Origin: Diplodia intermedia
Taxonomy: Eukaryota > Ascomycota > Dothideomycetes > Botryosphaeriales > Botryosphaeriaceae
Direction of reading: 5' to 3'
NCBI GenBank assembly: GCA_021495925.1
Contig: JAKEKT010000003.1
Coordinates: forward strand, 434,001 to 498,000
DNA: 64,000 bases
Positions 24,756 through 36,796 of this stretch are shown in pieces. Made by a program: the position numbers and the translations under genes. A model generated the notes under the pieces. The model made no database searches. It was given only the letters and a program-made list of their open reading frames with translations, and was not told the origin of the DNA. Positions within the stretch are counted from its first letter, which is position 1; every line of letters starts with the position of its first letter.

Positions 24756-26385
24756 TCACACGACCGGTGCCCTCCTGTCAATCGTGATCCACATGTCGGT
24801 GAAGTAACTGACTCCGCCCTTGACAAGGTACTTGCCCGGCTCCTTGGGGTTGAGGATGTTCGGCTTAAAGGTGCGGAAGAACTGCAGCGGCGCCTTGAAC
24901 AGCTCCATGTTCGCAATCTCCCTGCCCAGGCAGACGCGCGCGCCGTATCCGAAAGCCATGTTGTACTTGTTGAACTCCTTCGCCTTCTCCTCGCTCTCCA
25001 ACCACCGCTCCGGCCGGAACAGGTCCGCGTCCTCGCCGTAGATGTTCGGGTCTCGGTGGACGAGCCATGGGTTGCAGGTGAGCTCGGTGCCCTCCGGGAC
25101 GTACTGGCCGTAAAGCTCCATTCCGCCCTTGGGTGCGAGACGCGGGAAGATGTTGGGTGCCGAAGGGTTGAGACGCATGCTCTCCTTGACGCAGGCAACA
25201 TAGTACGGGCAGTGCTCGAGAACTTCCATGTACTGAGGCATCTCCGACAGCTTACCCGCGCGCGTGACAGAGTCCAGTTCAACCATGAGCTTGTCGTACA
25301 CCTCCGGGTTCGACATGATGTGCACCATCATGGCTTGGAAGGCAGTTCCCGTCGTGTCCGCGCCGGCAAGAAGAACCAGGAGAATCTCGGCCTTGATGTA
25401 GTCGAGGTCCAGCGGCTTACCCTCGTCATCGCGAGCGTCAATGAAGCTAGAAAGGGTCAGAAGGAGAAGAGAAGGCGCATCAACGAGCAACACTTACGTC
25501 TGAAGCAAATCGATCCTGCCGGACGTGTTTCCTGCCTCGATATCCTTGTAGCGCTGGGCAATGAGCTTGTCGCGGAACCTCATCAACGTGCCGATACCAG
25601 AATCCTGCTCGGGGCGCGCAACCAAGTACTTGTCGCCAAACCACGTGCTCTTGACCCAATTGGTGAAGGGATAGCAGCGTGCCATGATACCAAACGGAAC
25701 AAGGCCATCGTGAAAGCCCTGGATCAGGCCTTCGACGTCCTTGCCTTGCTCGATGAAGCCAAAGGGGGCACCGAAGCCGACCTCGGAGATGATGTCATAC
25801 GCCATGTAGACAGCCCAAGGCGCGAAGTCGAACTTGTCGCCCGTCCTAGCAAAGCTGTGGTCAATCTTGCTCACCCACTCCTTCATGCGCGCATCGATCA
25901 ACGGCTCCATCTTCTTGATGTTGGTGAAGTTGTAGAGCGGCGCGGCAATCTTGCGGAAGTAGGAGTGCTGCTTTTGATCCTGCATGTTGAACAGGGACTC
26001 GGTCTTGCCGAAGCTGCCGGTGATGTAGTGCTGCGACTTGTTTGCATTGCGGTGATAGATATCCGGGAGCTTGGTGGCATCGCTCACGAGGAGCATGGTG
26101 GGGGTGATGCGGATAACAGGTCCTGAGGTCAATTGGTCAGCGCGAGTCGCTTCGCAAGCACCGAAGCTGCGGGAGCTTACCATGTTGCTTGTGGAGCTCT
26201 CTGAAGGTCTGGCACTCATCCTCCTTGACGTTGTGGTAGGTGATCCATAGGCGGGTGACACTTCCCCAGAAGTTGCCGGGGAACTTTGCGAGCGGGTGCA
26301 GGAAGCGGTAGTAGACTATCTGGTACACCACCTTGAAGGTGAGGTACGCGATGCCGGCGAGAAAGAGAACCAAGAGGACGGCCAT
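24756..26385 (-). CDS. Cytochrome P450 monooxygenase
   Basis: Three exons, right to left: 26181-26385, 25498-26122 and 24756-25446, totalling 1521 bases and 506 residues. The N-terminus has one hydrophobic membrane anchor (VLLVLFLAGIAYLTFKVVYQ) followed by the proline hinge HPLAKFPGNFWG. The I-helix oxygen-activation region reads LLVLLAGADTTGTAF, the K-helix ExxR is KESMRLNP, and the heme-binding motif is FGYGARVCLG with the axial ligand at Cys449. All core P450 elements are intact, so an active ER enzyme is expected. It resembles the pisatin demethylase/benzoate hydroxylase-like microsomal P450s in general layout. I cannot assign a CYP family or substrate. It is divergent from an MFS transporter 1.28 kb away, a pairing seen in catabolic or detoxification modules. 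Confidence 0.93.
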
Positions 26386-27661
26386 TGTGAAGCCTTCGTT
26401 GTGGCACAGCACGATTCGTGGGCGGCGGAGCACATAAAAAGAGCTTGGAGGCCGGGCAAGGAGCTCTCCTGGCGAATAGCGATCCTCGGTTTACACACAG
26501 CTCCTGAAGGGAAAATTGGAGCAGTCCCACGCCAGTGCCGGGCGACTGCAGCCCATAGCTCCGAGCAAACTGGGGAGAGCCATGCCACGCGGCATTGGAG
26601 CGGCGGCCAAGAGACAGCGGCTTGCGAAGGATGCCGAAACGGAGCCTGAAGAAGAAGTGGATCGCTGGCGCACGATTCAGGTGGCCGCGGCAGCGGCAGA
26701 CGCGTGCGCGCCGAGGAATTGAGAGGCGCGCGCTGTGCCGCAGGATCTCCACGGCGGGCAGGCCGCGAAGAGAAGGCGGCGCCGGCTGCGTCCCGGGGGG
26801 CAGGAGCCGGGCCACGATCGGCGTCTCTCTGACGGCTGCCTGCTCGCTTGGGCCAAACCCAAACCCACCGCGCCAACGGCCACACCCTGCACTCGACCAC
26901 CGCCATGCATCGACGGCCGGGCCACCGGGGAGCTGCGGCTGGCTTCCGCCCGAACGCTCCATAGGAGTGCTCCGGTGCCCCTCCCTCGCGCCCGCCTCCA
27001 CCTGCTGTCGCCCACGATGCCCGGCCATTGTCGTCGATCTGCACATCCACCCCCGATGCAGCAGCCCGCTCAGGAACCACTTCGCCTTCGTCTGCTGCAT
27101 CCGGCTCCGGCATGGCAGCGCTGGGCCCAAATTGCAAATGGTGATGGGCGTCATGCAGGCTGCCCCTCCTGTGCCTCGTACATAGGACGTGGGCTGACAT
27201 GCAACCCACTGCATCTCAGAGACACTGCCCTTGCCCGATGGGCTCGCTCGCTTGCTCGAAGGATGCCGCTCGCCAGGGTCTCGCACGCGGCTTACCTCGT
27301 GGGTGTGCGGAAGCTTGGCCCACGCTTTATTTCCCGGCGACCACTGCTAGATCCAGATTTTGTGATAGAGCTGCGCATCCTACTCGGCAGGAACGCCGGA
27401 GATCAGTGAACAGGATAGCGGGAATCTTGCCCTACACATCTGGACGGCATGAAAAATTCCTCAGTGATGCCTGCAGGCTGTGCCTCACCTCTTCCAGCCT
27501 AGCCATGCCGGGGCGGGTGGCTGGTCCCGTCCATAGCGGATTCCCATGCTTGATATCTAGATCCCTCGCTCTGCCGCTGCTCAGCTCTGTGTTCGCTGTG
27601 CTGCCTCTCACTCGCGACCCCATCTCAATTGCCTTAGTCTTTGCCTTCCAGACTCGTCAAC
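26386..27661. other. Divergent intergenic region between the P450 and MFS genes
   Basis: 1.28 kb, GC-rich. A TTTTTATG box on the minus strand near 26434-26441 lies about 50 bases before the P450 start. Overlapping open frames of up to 356 codons exist on both strands over the same bases. They are arginine/proline/alanine-rich and are taken as spurious. Confidence 0.45.
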
Positions 27662-29586
27662 ATGGTGCTCCAAGGCAAATCCCTCTACCGGACTGCCGTC
27701 ACTGCAGGCAGTCTCGGCTTCATCACCTTCGGGTGGGATGCTGGTGTTCTGGGAGGTGTCCTACTCACCCCAGAATTCCAGGAGGCCATTGGCGTATGCC
27801 GCTGCTTAAAATACCCCCTCAATTGCAGTCCACTGACGGTCATAGTATCCCAACACGACCATCATTTCCATGGTGACCTCGGTATTCCTTCTGGCATCAT
27901 GGCTTGGCTGCGTCATTGTATCGGTCTTCGGAATGAAGATGGGTAGACGGAGCTGGGTCATTGCGGGCGAAGCCGTACAGATCATCGGTTCCATCATCAG
28001 TGCAACCAGCTACAGTTACGGCCAACTGATTGCTGGCCGCGTGTTGATCGTAAGTTGACAATTCCCCCAAGTTTGCAGCCAAAGCTCACGCAGTGATAGG
28101 GCGTTGGCAATGGATTCTGCACGTCCATGATTCCTGTCTATGTTGCCGAGATGGCCATCAGTGTCAAGGTCCGCGGTGCATCCGTCAACTTCATGATTTG
28201 CTCTGCAGCCGCTGGAATTGCGCTCGCTTACTGGGTGTGAGTGCTTTCCTCCCTCTTTCAAAACGACTCGACAGGCTCTGACATACCTGTAGTGACTTTG
28301 GAATGACCTTCACCGCTGGCCAGGTCGTCTGGCGCTTCCCCGTTGCTCTCCAGATCATGTGGTCACTCCTCACCGTGGCCTTCCTCTGGCCGACCCCGGA
28401 CACTCCTCGCTACTACTACGCGAAAGGGAGAAACGAGCAGGGCGATGCCACCCTTGAGCGTCTCTACGGGAAAGCGTTGGCGGATCCTGAGGTTCAGCAA
28501 TCCAGGAAGGATATCCTGGCCTCGATTGAGCTCGAGAAAGTTGCCACTGCTTCGCTCCGCCTCAAAGACTTCTTCTGGGACACTTCAGATCTGCAGGCCG
28601 CACGCCGAATTCGCACTGGTGTCATCCTCGTTGGCATTGGCTACATGATCGGTACTGACATGGTCTACTACTACATGACAACCATCTTCCAAACGTAAGT
28701 CTGTTTTGTTACCGCGAAGGCTGCTTTTCTGACATGTCACAGTTACATTGGACTCCCCGCTGTAACCGCGTCCGCACTTTCTGCAGTAGCCACCACCGTG
28801 CTCACGATCACCAACTTCATGGGCGTGACATTCATGGAGAAGCTAGGCCGTCGCACATGGCTCATCGCCGGTGCGATTGGCCAGACAATCTTCTTCGCAA
28901 CATTCACAGGCTTGATGTCGAGCCCAGGTGCAAAGACGGGAGCCGCTGCGGCAGCCATGCTATTCGGCTGGATCGCCGTGTTTGGACCAACCTGGGGTAA
29001 GCCATAAAGCTAACCCGCATACCCACTCAGAGCTCAAGAAGCTAATACCGGCGATGAACTATAGGCCCTGTCCCGTACGTGTACAGCTCAGAGATCATGC
29101 CCCTTCGCTACCGCCACATCGGTTTCTCTCTCTCCGTCAGTGCGCAGTGGCTCTCGGCATTCCTGACCACCTTCGCTGGACCCATTGCTATCGCGGACGT
29201 GAATGTGGGTTGGAAGACCTGGATCTGGTTCCTGGTGTTCAACGTCATTGCTGGTCCTTACGGTAAGCTTTTGCCCACACCCCACGTCACGCCCTTCTCG
29301 TACCTTCATACAGTTGCCCCACCCCATGCATACACCTGCTATACGACTATTCCTCGCTTGCCCGTTTCTGATAATCACATGCTGACAACACGATGTATTA
29401 GTCTACTTCTGCTGCCCCGAGACCCGCGGCCGCACTCTTGAGGAGGTCGACCTGATTTTCATGTCCGAGAGGCTGGAGAACACCGCTGCCGCCAAGCAGC
29501 TCCACCACGCTGGTTCCGTCTCCGGTAGCAGCACGAACGAAGACACTGCTGAGCAAGGTTCCATCAACCCCAACAAGGAGGGTTGA
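27662..29586 (+). CDS. MFS sugar transporter family protein
   Basis: Seven exons: 27662-27793, 27846-28049, 28100-28236, 28293-28694, 28743-28996, 29065-29262 and 29402-29586, totalling 1512 bases and 503 residues, typical of the fungal sugar-porter family. Signatures seen: FGWDAGVLGGVLLTPEF in helix 1, GMKMGRRSW in the 2-3 loop, GRVLIGVGNGFCTSMIPVYV, the middle cytoplasmic loop PDTPRYYYAKGR, VYSSEIMPLRYRHIG, and the C-terminal PETRGRTLEEVD. Twelve helices are expected in the plasma membrane with proton-coupled uptake of a hexose, pentose or related polyol. The substrate is not predictable. The last intron (29263-29401, 139 bases) is the longest of the gene. The C-terminus is a short polar tail. 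Confidence 0.92.
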
Positions 29587-30329
29587 AGAAACGAAAAGCA
29601 GTAAAAGGATCCGTAATCAAGTAAGACTGTCGCGCAGGTCTTCGAAACATCTCTACGAGTATCAAATGAGCATCCAACCCTCCGGAGTGGAATGCTACGT
29701 GCCAGAAATGGCAATCATTCTTTTGAGAAACATCACCGCTGGATGCATGTAAAAAAGTGCATTGGCAGAGCGACGATGCAATATCCAATCTTCTGGATCA
29801 TGGTAGACGACACGTATGAGTCAATCTTTAATGTTAATGTTTTTGCACATCTGAATTGCCACTGTCCGTAACTGTCTCCTCAATCGTTACGACCCGCTCA
29901 ACTTGGGGAGTGAGCAAGCATGAGTGTTAATCTCCGTATCTGCATCTGGCCGGGGGGTATTCTTTTGTTGTAGGGGAATCTATCAGCAGAACTCATACAC
30001 AATTTCTTATATGGCGGAGGCAATCTCGGGGGACTGAGTAACGCATCCGGAGACAATTCATGTCGATAGTGATCACGTTCACTAGTTGCAGATGGCGGAC
30101 ACTGGACTAAATTTCGATGACAGGATCGACCAGCCTGATCTAGGTGGCCGCAATTTTCGTGCCACTGGTTGCGCTGCTACACAGTGCTTCGCACTAGAGA
30201 CGCGCACACTCTGATGGAATGCTTAGGGTCTCTCTATGCTACATTAGTTGCTTTTGTTTTCTCGTTCCATCCGATTCTTAATCCGCCGCTTCTATTTTTT
30301 GTACATTGAATCTCGCGTCATCTTGTCCG
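29587..30329. other. Convergent intergenic region
   Basis: 743 bases between the ends of the MFS transporter and CCT3 genes. AT-richer than its surroundings. No ORF, RNA gene or repeat that I can support. Confidence 0.5.
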
Positions 30330-32164
30330 TTACTCATCACCGCCGCCAATGGGGCCGCCGGGCATCTTCGCGGCCTTCGCAGCGACAATGTCATCAACAC
30401 GGAGCAAGAGGCAAGCGCTCTCAATGGCGGTCTTGATGCTCTGCTCCTTGACGGCCATGGGCTCCCAAACGCCGTACTCCTTCATGTCGACCAGCTTTCC
30501 GGCATCGCCATCGATACCCCAGCTGCTGCCCGTCTCAGACTCCGCGTGCTTGGCGCGCAGCTGAGTGAGAACCCTGATGGGGGAGGAGCCAGCGTTCTGG
30601 ATGAGCGTGCGGGGAATAACCTCCATAGCCTCCGCGACGGCGCGGTACGGCCACTGGGCAACGCCCTCAACGGACTTGGCCTTCTTCTCAAGTCCAACGG
30701 CAACCGCCATCTCGGTAGCGCCGCCTCCAGGACAGAGGCGAGCCTTCCAGATGACGTTCCGCGCGACGCCCATGGCATCGTGGAGGTTTCTCTCAATCTC
30801 GTTCAGGATATCCTTCGAGGGACCGCGAAGCAGGATAGTGCAGGCCTTGGGATCCTCGCACTGAGTGAGGAAGGTGAAGTACTCATCACCAATCTTGGAG
30901 ATCTCGAAGAGACCACACTTGGTGCCGACATCCGCCTCAGTGAGAGCCTGGGGAGCGTTGACGATAGTAGCACCAGTGGCGCGAGCAATACGGTTGTTAT
31001 CCGTCTTGCGGACACGGCGCAGGGCAGTGATGTTGTTCTTGACGAGGTAGTGCTGGGCAAGGTCTGGGAAAGTTAGAACTGGCCTCTGAACAGACTTGAT
31101 CGGCAATGCTTACCAGAGACACCCTTCTCAGTGATGACCAAGTCGGGCTTGACAGCGATGATGGCATCGCACATGGCCTTGACCTGCTCTTCCTCGATCT
31201 GCAATATCCTGTTCCAGTCCTCCTCCTTGCTGATTTCGATGTTCGTCTGGGACTCGCCCTTCTTGTACTCCAGAGTGCAGTCGAGCAGAACCACCCTGGG
31301 GTTCTCGATGCGCCTCCTCATCTTGGGGTGGGTGATATCCTTGTTGAGCATGACGCCGTCCAGAACCTTGCAATCCTCGATTTCTCCACCGGGTATCTTC
31401 TCCACTCTGGCGTACCGCTTGATGTCAACCTCCCTCTTGTCGCCTCCGATGTCAAGAGAAACCGTGCGCACCGCCTTCAAGGCAAGGTTGCACATCAACT
31501 CGGACCACCGCGAGACGAACTTGGTACCGATCGAGGAGGAGATCAGGGAGTACATGGCCTTGTCATCGTTGATGTCGACAGGTATCGAGATTTCTTCGAT
31601 GATGGAGATGGCATCCGTAAGAGCGCGCTTGAAGGCGGATATTATCGTAACGGGGTGGATGTTGCGCTCAAGCTGGGGCAGGGACTGAGCCAGCATCTCG
31701 CCCGCTGTACCAGATGTCAATCACAGCTCCGCGGCCTAGCTGGCGTGGGGACGTACCAAGAATGATGACGCTGGTGGTACCGTCGCCGACCTCCTCGTCT
31801 TGTGTTCTGCTGAGCTCGATCATGCTCTTCGCGGCAGGGTGAGCGACCTCAATCTCTCTCAGGATGGCGTGGCCGTCGTTGGTCAGGACAATACCGCCCA
31901 TGGGGTCGAGCAGCATCTTGAGCATGGCCTTGGGGCCCAGACATGACCGAATGATGTCGGCAACGCTGGACGGGAGTAAGCGGGGCGCACCGGCACACGG
32001 TAGGGCGCGCACTCACGTTTTCGCGGCCGTGATGTTGGAGAGCTGTGCCTTGCGGCCAAACTGCCTCTCCCCCCCGGTCTGGGTGTCTGGGGTAGCGGGG
32101 ATTAGCTGGAGCCAGGGGGAATTCGGGGAGCAAGCGTACTCATAACAACCACGGGTGCCTGCAT
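30330..32164 (-). CDS. CCT3: T-complex protein 1 subunit gamma (CCT3 chaperonin)
   Basis: Five exons, right to left: 32140-32164, 32017-32086, 31757-31965, 31114-31704 and 30330-31063, totalling 1629 bases and 542 residues, the normal CCT gamma length. The group II chaperonin signatures are present: SCLGPKAMLKMLLDPMGG, the nucleotide-binding TQDEEVGDGTTSVII, and LCPGGGATEMAVAVGLEKKA. Gamma-specific stretches include RVEKIPGGEIEDCKVLDGV, ITHPKMRRRIENPRVVLLDC and VRKTDNNRIARATGA. CCT is the hetero-octameric double-ring cytosolic chaperonin that folds actin and tubulin. The very short first exon (25 bases, MQAPVVVM) and the 5'-clustered introns are typical for this gene. A Gly-rich tail ends the protein. 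Confidence 0.97.
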
Positions 32165-33358
32165 CTTGAAGGGCTGTGTCGAGGCTGCTTGGGTTGTGGA
32201 TGCGGCGAGTGAGGGGCTATAGCGCTCTGCGGGATGCTGGCTTCGCGGGCCTTCCACCAAAATGCCCAAAGCGCGTCCTGGCGCGACTATTTTCCCTTCC
32301 GACAGCTACGCGTCAAACAGCGGCAAACACGCCAAGGAGGCGCCCGACATTCCGGAGCGGAGGGACGGGCGCTCTGACCGCTTTTCTCGCCGAAAGCGCA
32401 CGTGAGCGGATCAATGTCGGATCCTTGCAGCCCTGGCTCAACTGTGAGACACGGCTAGGCCGCAATCGGCACTCGCGCAAGGGCCCTCCGAGCGGCGCCG
32501 CCGGATGCATAACGCAAATTTCGTCCCGTCGACCCTGTTTTGAAAGCGCCCCTTTTACCCGACGCCCCACCCATTGCGTCAGCCGTAAATCAGCCATGTT
32601 ACGCCGCGCCGCCGCGCCCGGCTGCGTTGCCCTGCAGCGACCCTTAAAAATATGCGCCATATGCACGACTTGGCCATCCACCGGGTCCGGAACTGCATCC
32701 GTGTGACCGCCGGGTCCCACCTGGGGCTTTCCCGGCAGCTTCGACCACCGATCCTGGGGCAATGGCCCACTCGTATTGTATGTTCTGAAAGGTTTCGATG
32801 GCCCGCCATCGGTAACGGCGCAAGCGCCGACGTTACAGAAACGGTATAGCCTACCAGATGCGGCTAGAGAAAGAGCCTCTCTTGGCAAAAAAGGCTCGCC
32901 TGATTTGCTGCCATCCATGAGAACCCTCTCGGCATTTCACGTGACGCCAGCCTCCTTCCTCCATGCACTCTGATTCGCGATCATCTGGTTGCTCTTCCTG
33001 CATGTTCAAAAGGCACTCTGGTCCCCGTCTCAGTCCATTTCTTCCGCATCTCACTTCTCAGCTTGCACACCCACGACGCGCTCCCCAGATTCGCGCGCTC
33101 TTCGTCTTTCGTCCGCATCCCACCTGCCTTCCACCTCACTCCATACCATCTATTCCATCCTCCATCATCACCTCCATCGCGCCGAGCTTTAGCTAGCTCA
33201 TCGTCGCCGCCTACAACCACGCTGCGCGCCCTTCCTATCGCGTCACACGCTCCGCGCGCGCCAAGCTGACGTCGCGTGTACTCACGCTGAACAACCGTCA
33301 TCTATCGTATCCCAATTTCTCTTCTCTCTCTTGCTTGTCCTACTAAACAAACAGCATC
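32165..33358. other. Divergent intergenic region between CCT3 and an unknown gene
   Basis: 1.19 kb. The right part (32990-33358) is strongly pyrimidine-rich, as in leaders of highly expressed fungal genes. The left part holds the CCT3 promoter. No domain-bearing ORF. Confidence 0.45.
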
Positions 33359-34357
33359 ATGGGTCTCAACTACTATGCCTCGTCGCCCACGGTTGTGCTG
33401 CCGCCCCAGCAGTACAGCTTCGAGCAGCGCCTCAACGCGCCGCGCTACTCTGCCCACTCCTCCACCATGCCTGGACGCGTTTCAAAGTACCCCACGCCGC
33501 CGTCGCTCAACTACCAAGCTGCGCCCTCCAACGCCATTGCGGGTCGCAAGCGCTCGCTTGACGACGCCGACGTTGATGAAGCACCCGCGGACGGCTCGAA
33601 GATCATCGCGAAGCCGAAGCCTGAGCCCATCATGGGCCCTGGCATGACCCTCATCTACCCTGGCGAGCCCGGCTTCGCCATCGCTGCCGAATCCCAGACG
33701 GGCACCTGGGCCGAAACCAAGAACGAGGTTGACGAAGCCAACAAGCCGAAGGAAAAGCCAATCGCCGTGTCGCGCAAGACGCAGCGCACCACAATCGCGG
33801 ATCGCGCCTCCGGTAGCCCTCCTGCTGCAGTCAAGCCCGTCGTCCCTTCATCCACTACTATGGGTGTGGATTCATCCTCCCTGGCCTACAAGGCCACCAC
33901 CATGCCCATCGACGACTTCGGCCACACCATCCAAGACCTGACTATGGCTCTCGGAATCGGCTGGAAGGAGATTGTGTTCAACCCGGAAAAGAAGGATGGC
34001 GCACGCGGCTGGGCCAAGTTCATTAGCAGGCACTACCCTCTGTCATGCCCCCAGGTCCTCCACGAGAGCGAGGCTCACGATGCCTTCCTCGTGCACGCGC
34101 GCGACATCACCGACGACAAAGAGAAGTTCTTCATGTTCAGCCAAGACCTGCGCACCTGTAGGCTGGTGAGCACGACGCTCGAGGGGGTCGTTCGCAACCT
34201 CACCCAACATCCAATCGTCTACGAGAGCGACGTGGTCAATGCACGCGACACTTCTCCAGTCGCGATGCCGGCAAGTAACGACACCGACATGAGCATCGAC
34301 GCGCCTACGCTCCAGACGATGCAGATGCCGACAGCCGACACCGCCATGGAGATGTAA
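33359..34357 (+). CDS. Conserved-looking protein of unknown function, 332 residues
   Basis: A single uninterrupted frame with a good start context (CATCATGGG) after a CT-rich leader and a stop at 34355-34357. The N-terminal half is low complexity (Pro/Ser/Ala, with GRKRSLDDADVDEAPADGSK and a Lys/Pro-rich stretch that could act as a nuclear signal). The half at residues about 180-285 looks globular: DFGHTIQDLTMALGIGW, KKDGARGWAKFISRHYP, then a beta-rich segment ending RLVSTTLEGVVRNLTQHPIVY. I recognise no named domain and assign no function. The tail is Met/Thr-rich. Codon use and the ordered core argue that it is real. Confidence 0.75.
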   Translation: MGLNYYASSPTVVLPPQQYSFEQRLNAPRYSAHSSTMPGRVSKYPTPPSLNYQAAPSNAIAGRKRSLDDADVDEAPADGSKIIAKPKPEPIMGPGMTLIYPGEPGFAIAAESQTGTWAETKNEVDEANKPKEKPIAVSRKTQRTTIADRASGSPPAAVKPVVPSSTTMGVDSSSLAYKATTMPIDDFGHTIQDLTMALGIGWKEIVFNPEKKDGARGWAKFISRHYPLSCPQVLHESEAHDAFLVHARDITDDKEKFFMFSQDLRTCRLVSTTLEGVVRNLTQHPIVYESDVVNARDTSPVAMPASNDTDMSIDAPTLQTMQMPTADTAMEM

Positions 34358-36796
34358 CCTTCGAGCGTTGTGCTGACGACCGGCTTTCCTTCCCCGGTTG
34401 CACATGTCCCTCCTGATTCCGAGTTTCTTTCATGGTCTTCTTCCGCTGGCATCTCTCTTCCTCTTCGAAGGTGCCCTGCTTCATCTCGATCTCGATATTC
34501 CTGCTTTGTCCTCACGGCGTATCTGCGGTTGGCTAAAGCGAATGGTGGTGGGGGCGTACTTTGGATCCGTTGTTGATTTTGCTCGATGCTTCCTTTTGAT
34601 TATCTCTTGGTGCCCTTTTCCCAAAACATTGACTCCGCGCATGCATGTACTTTTAGATCCTCGCGCACCCTTATGGCGCATTCTCCGGCGTTGCAGTGGC
34701 CTTCGTCCAGATGGTTGACTCCGCCACGACTCCTTGAAAAACGACAGTAAGAAACAAAAGCAAATCCAGCAGCCGACCGAGCTGCGACATGAATGAAAAA
34801 AAGATTTATTGCTGCATTGACCCTCGTCGCCTTTCGGAGTGCACCGTATTTGACAATTTCACCAGATTGATCGCTCATGTCTTTGGCTGAGTGAAACAGG
34901 AGTCGATCGCGACGCACAATCAAGCACGTCCTGATTTCCGTTGCAAAGGCCAGCAGCCTGCCAGGGCATCGTCGAACGATCCTTCGTCGAACGTCTTCGG
35001 GCGTGGAGGTCGGCGCTTCCAGGCCGTGGGTGCGCCTTCGTGGCTATTTTGGACGCATCGCCTGTGCGGCTTACGGCCTCAACCTCTCCCTAACGCGTGG
35101 GCGCTTCGTATGGTCGTGTCCGCCTATAGCTGTATTTCCGTCACGAGCCCCCTTTGGCGCAGACGTCGCTGTTCTGAGCAATCTCCTGATACTTCGGCGG
35201 CGTGCGAAGAGGTCGGGAGGTCGGAATCGACACTGGTGCATCCAAATCCCCTGGCGGCATCGTGTGAGCACTGCAGGATCCCTGCTGCTCAGCGATCGGT
35301 GGGAGAGAGATTAGAGAGCTGCGTCAGCATCACATTCTGGTGGGCTGTTCGACCGGTCACCTGGTAGAGGAGTGCTGGGTCCCGACGGCCTGTCTCCTCC
35401 AGAGGGCGTGAGTTCTGCGGGGGGCGACCGACCCCGTCCTCTCCAGGCGGGTGCGCACACGCGCTTTGCTGCGAGTAGTCGATCGCACCGCATGCCGGCA
35501 TCGTCCGACCGACCGACTGTATGGCTCTGCGGGATGCGGTCCGCTCTTTTGTGGCCGCACGTGGTGGCTTCTGGCGTTGGCGGTACTCTTATCGGGGGTC
35601 GATCAGCAGCGCAAACTGCAGACTCGGCCTGGCTTGGAGGCGTCATTTGAAAAGATGAGCGCCTATCATGAGAACGGTGATTGCATTGTCGGCCACGCCC
35701 GATCGGGTCGACTGCTGCTTCCGGAGGTCTGGCTTATCTTCAGCACGGCTGTCATGAGGGTTGGGCACTGGCGGGTGCAGACGCATTTGAGTAATTCGGT
35801 GAGAGACCAACACACGCGGGTCCCGTGGGGAAGAAGACCGGTGAAGAAGTTCGACCAGACCGCCATGCGTCGGTACCGGGCAGCACCGGGCATCAATGGC
35901 GGCTCTACAACGTCCAGCCGGCGGCGATTGGACGAAGGGACGCTCAGATGCACTGGATCTACAGCGCAAAAGCAGGAAATTCGAGTGGGCGCCGCCAGCG
36001 GGATGGGTTCTAGAAAGTGCGCGATGTGGGCATTCGGAATAAGGGAGCGGTCCAGACTCCGCGCGCGGCGAGATGGGCTCGTGTTGTCCCTCCACTTGGT
36101 GCCTTTTTTCGGACGGCGTCCGCGCCGTGGGCGACGGGCGATGCAGGACCGGCAGCGCGGTCGTCTCCCGTTCGCGCTGGCGTGCTGGTCGGGAGGCGAG
36201 GAGCGGTTGGGGAGTCGTCTCTCCCCGCTTCGGAGGCCCGCAAGCGGTGGGCGTGTGGGCGGCTCCCAGCCGTGCCAGCCAGGCACTGGCAGATCACCCG
36301 CGCCTGCCCCCTTACACACAGTACAAGATTCTGCAGCGACAGGGCGAGTCACGGCGCGCGCAGGTACGGTGGAGCTCGCCCCCCAGCAGGCCGACCGGTC
36401 TGTGGCTTGCAGGCGCGGGAGTGCTGCTGAGTAGTACCAACGCAGCTGGCGGAGCTGTCCGTCGTGATTCAGCTGAGGCGCTCATAAGCAGCCCCTGGGC
36501 CGCGTCAAGTGGGCGTCGACTTGGCTTCCGCGTGCACACCCCTCCTGGCTCCTCCCCTGCACGCTTCCTGGTGGCCCTGCGCTATTTAAGGCCCCGATGA
36601 CGAAATGAGAGGAGCAACCGTCGCGTGAAGAGATAATTTACCGCCAGACAAAACTACCGCCTCCGCCTGCACTCGCAGATATATCTCCTCTTTGGTCGCC
36701 CGCGCTGCCCTTCAATGCTCTGGTCGCCTGCACCCGACCCTGACTCGGATGCCCGCTTCTCCACCGCCGCTATCGATACGCTGAAATCCCACAATT
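34358..36796. other. Long intergenic region, no defended gene
   Basis: 2.4 kb of GC-rich DNA. Open frames such as 35451-36434 (plus) and 35666-36352 (minus) overlap on opposite strands, are arginine-rich and have no domain. The last 200 bases contain a TATA-like box and the leader of the next gene. Confidence 0.45.
36583..36589 (+). promoter_or_regulatory. TATA-like element
   Basis: TATTTAA lies 208 bases upstream of the start codon at 36797, followed by a pyrimidine-rich leader. Confidence 0.35.

Noticed and set aside
26216..27286. 356-codon minus-strand frame in the P450/MFS gap, and overlapping plus-strand frames
   Set aside because: It overlaps the true P450 exon 1 in another frame, is Arg/Pro/Gly-rich with no domain, and other long frames cover the same bases.
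24756..29586. Secondary metabolite gene cluster around the P450
   Set aside because: No polyketide synthase, peptide synthetase, terpene cyclase or cluster regulator is present in the window.
35451..36434. 327-codon plus-strand frame
   Set aside because: Arg/Gly-rich, overlaps minus-strand frames of similar length, and has no homology that I recognise.
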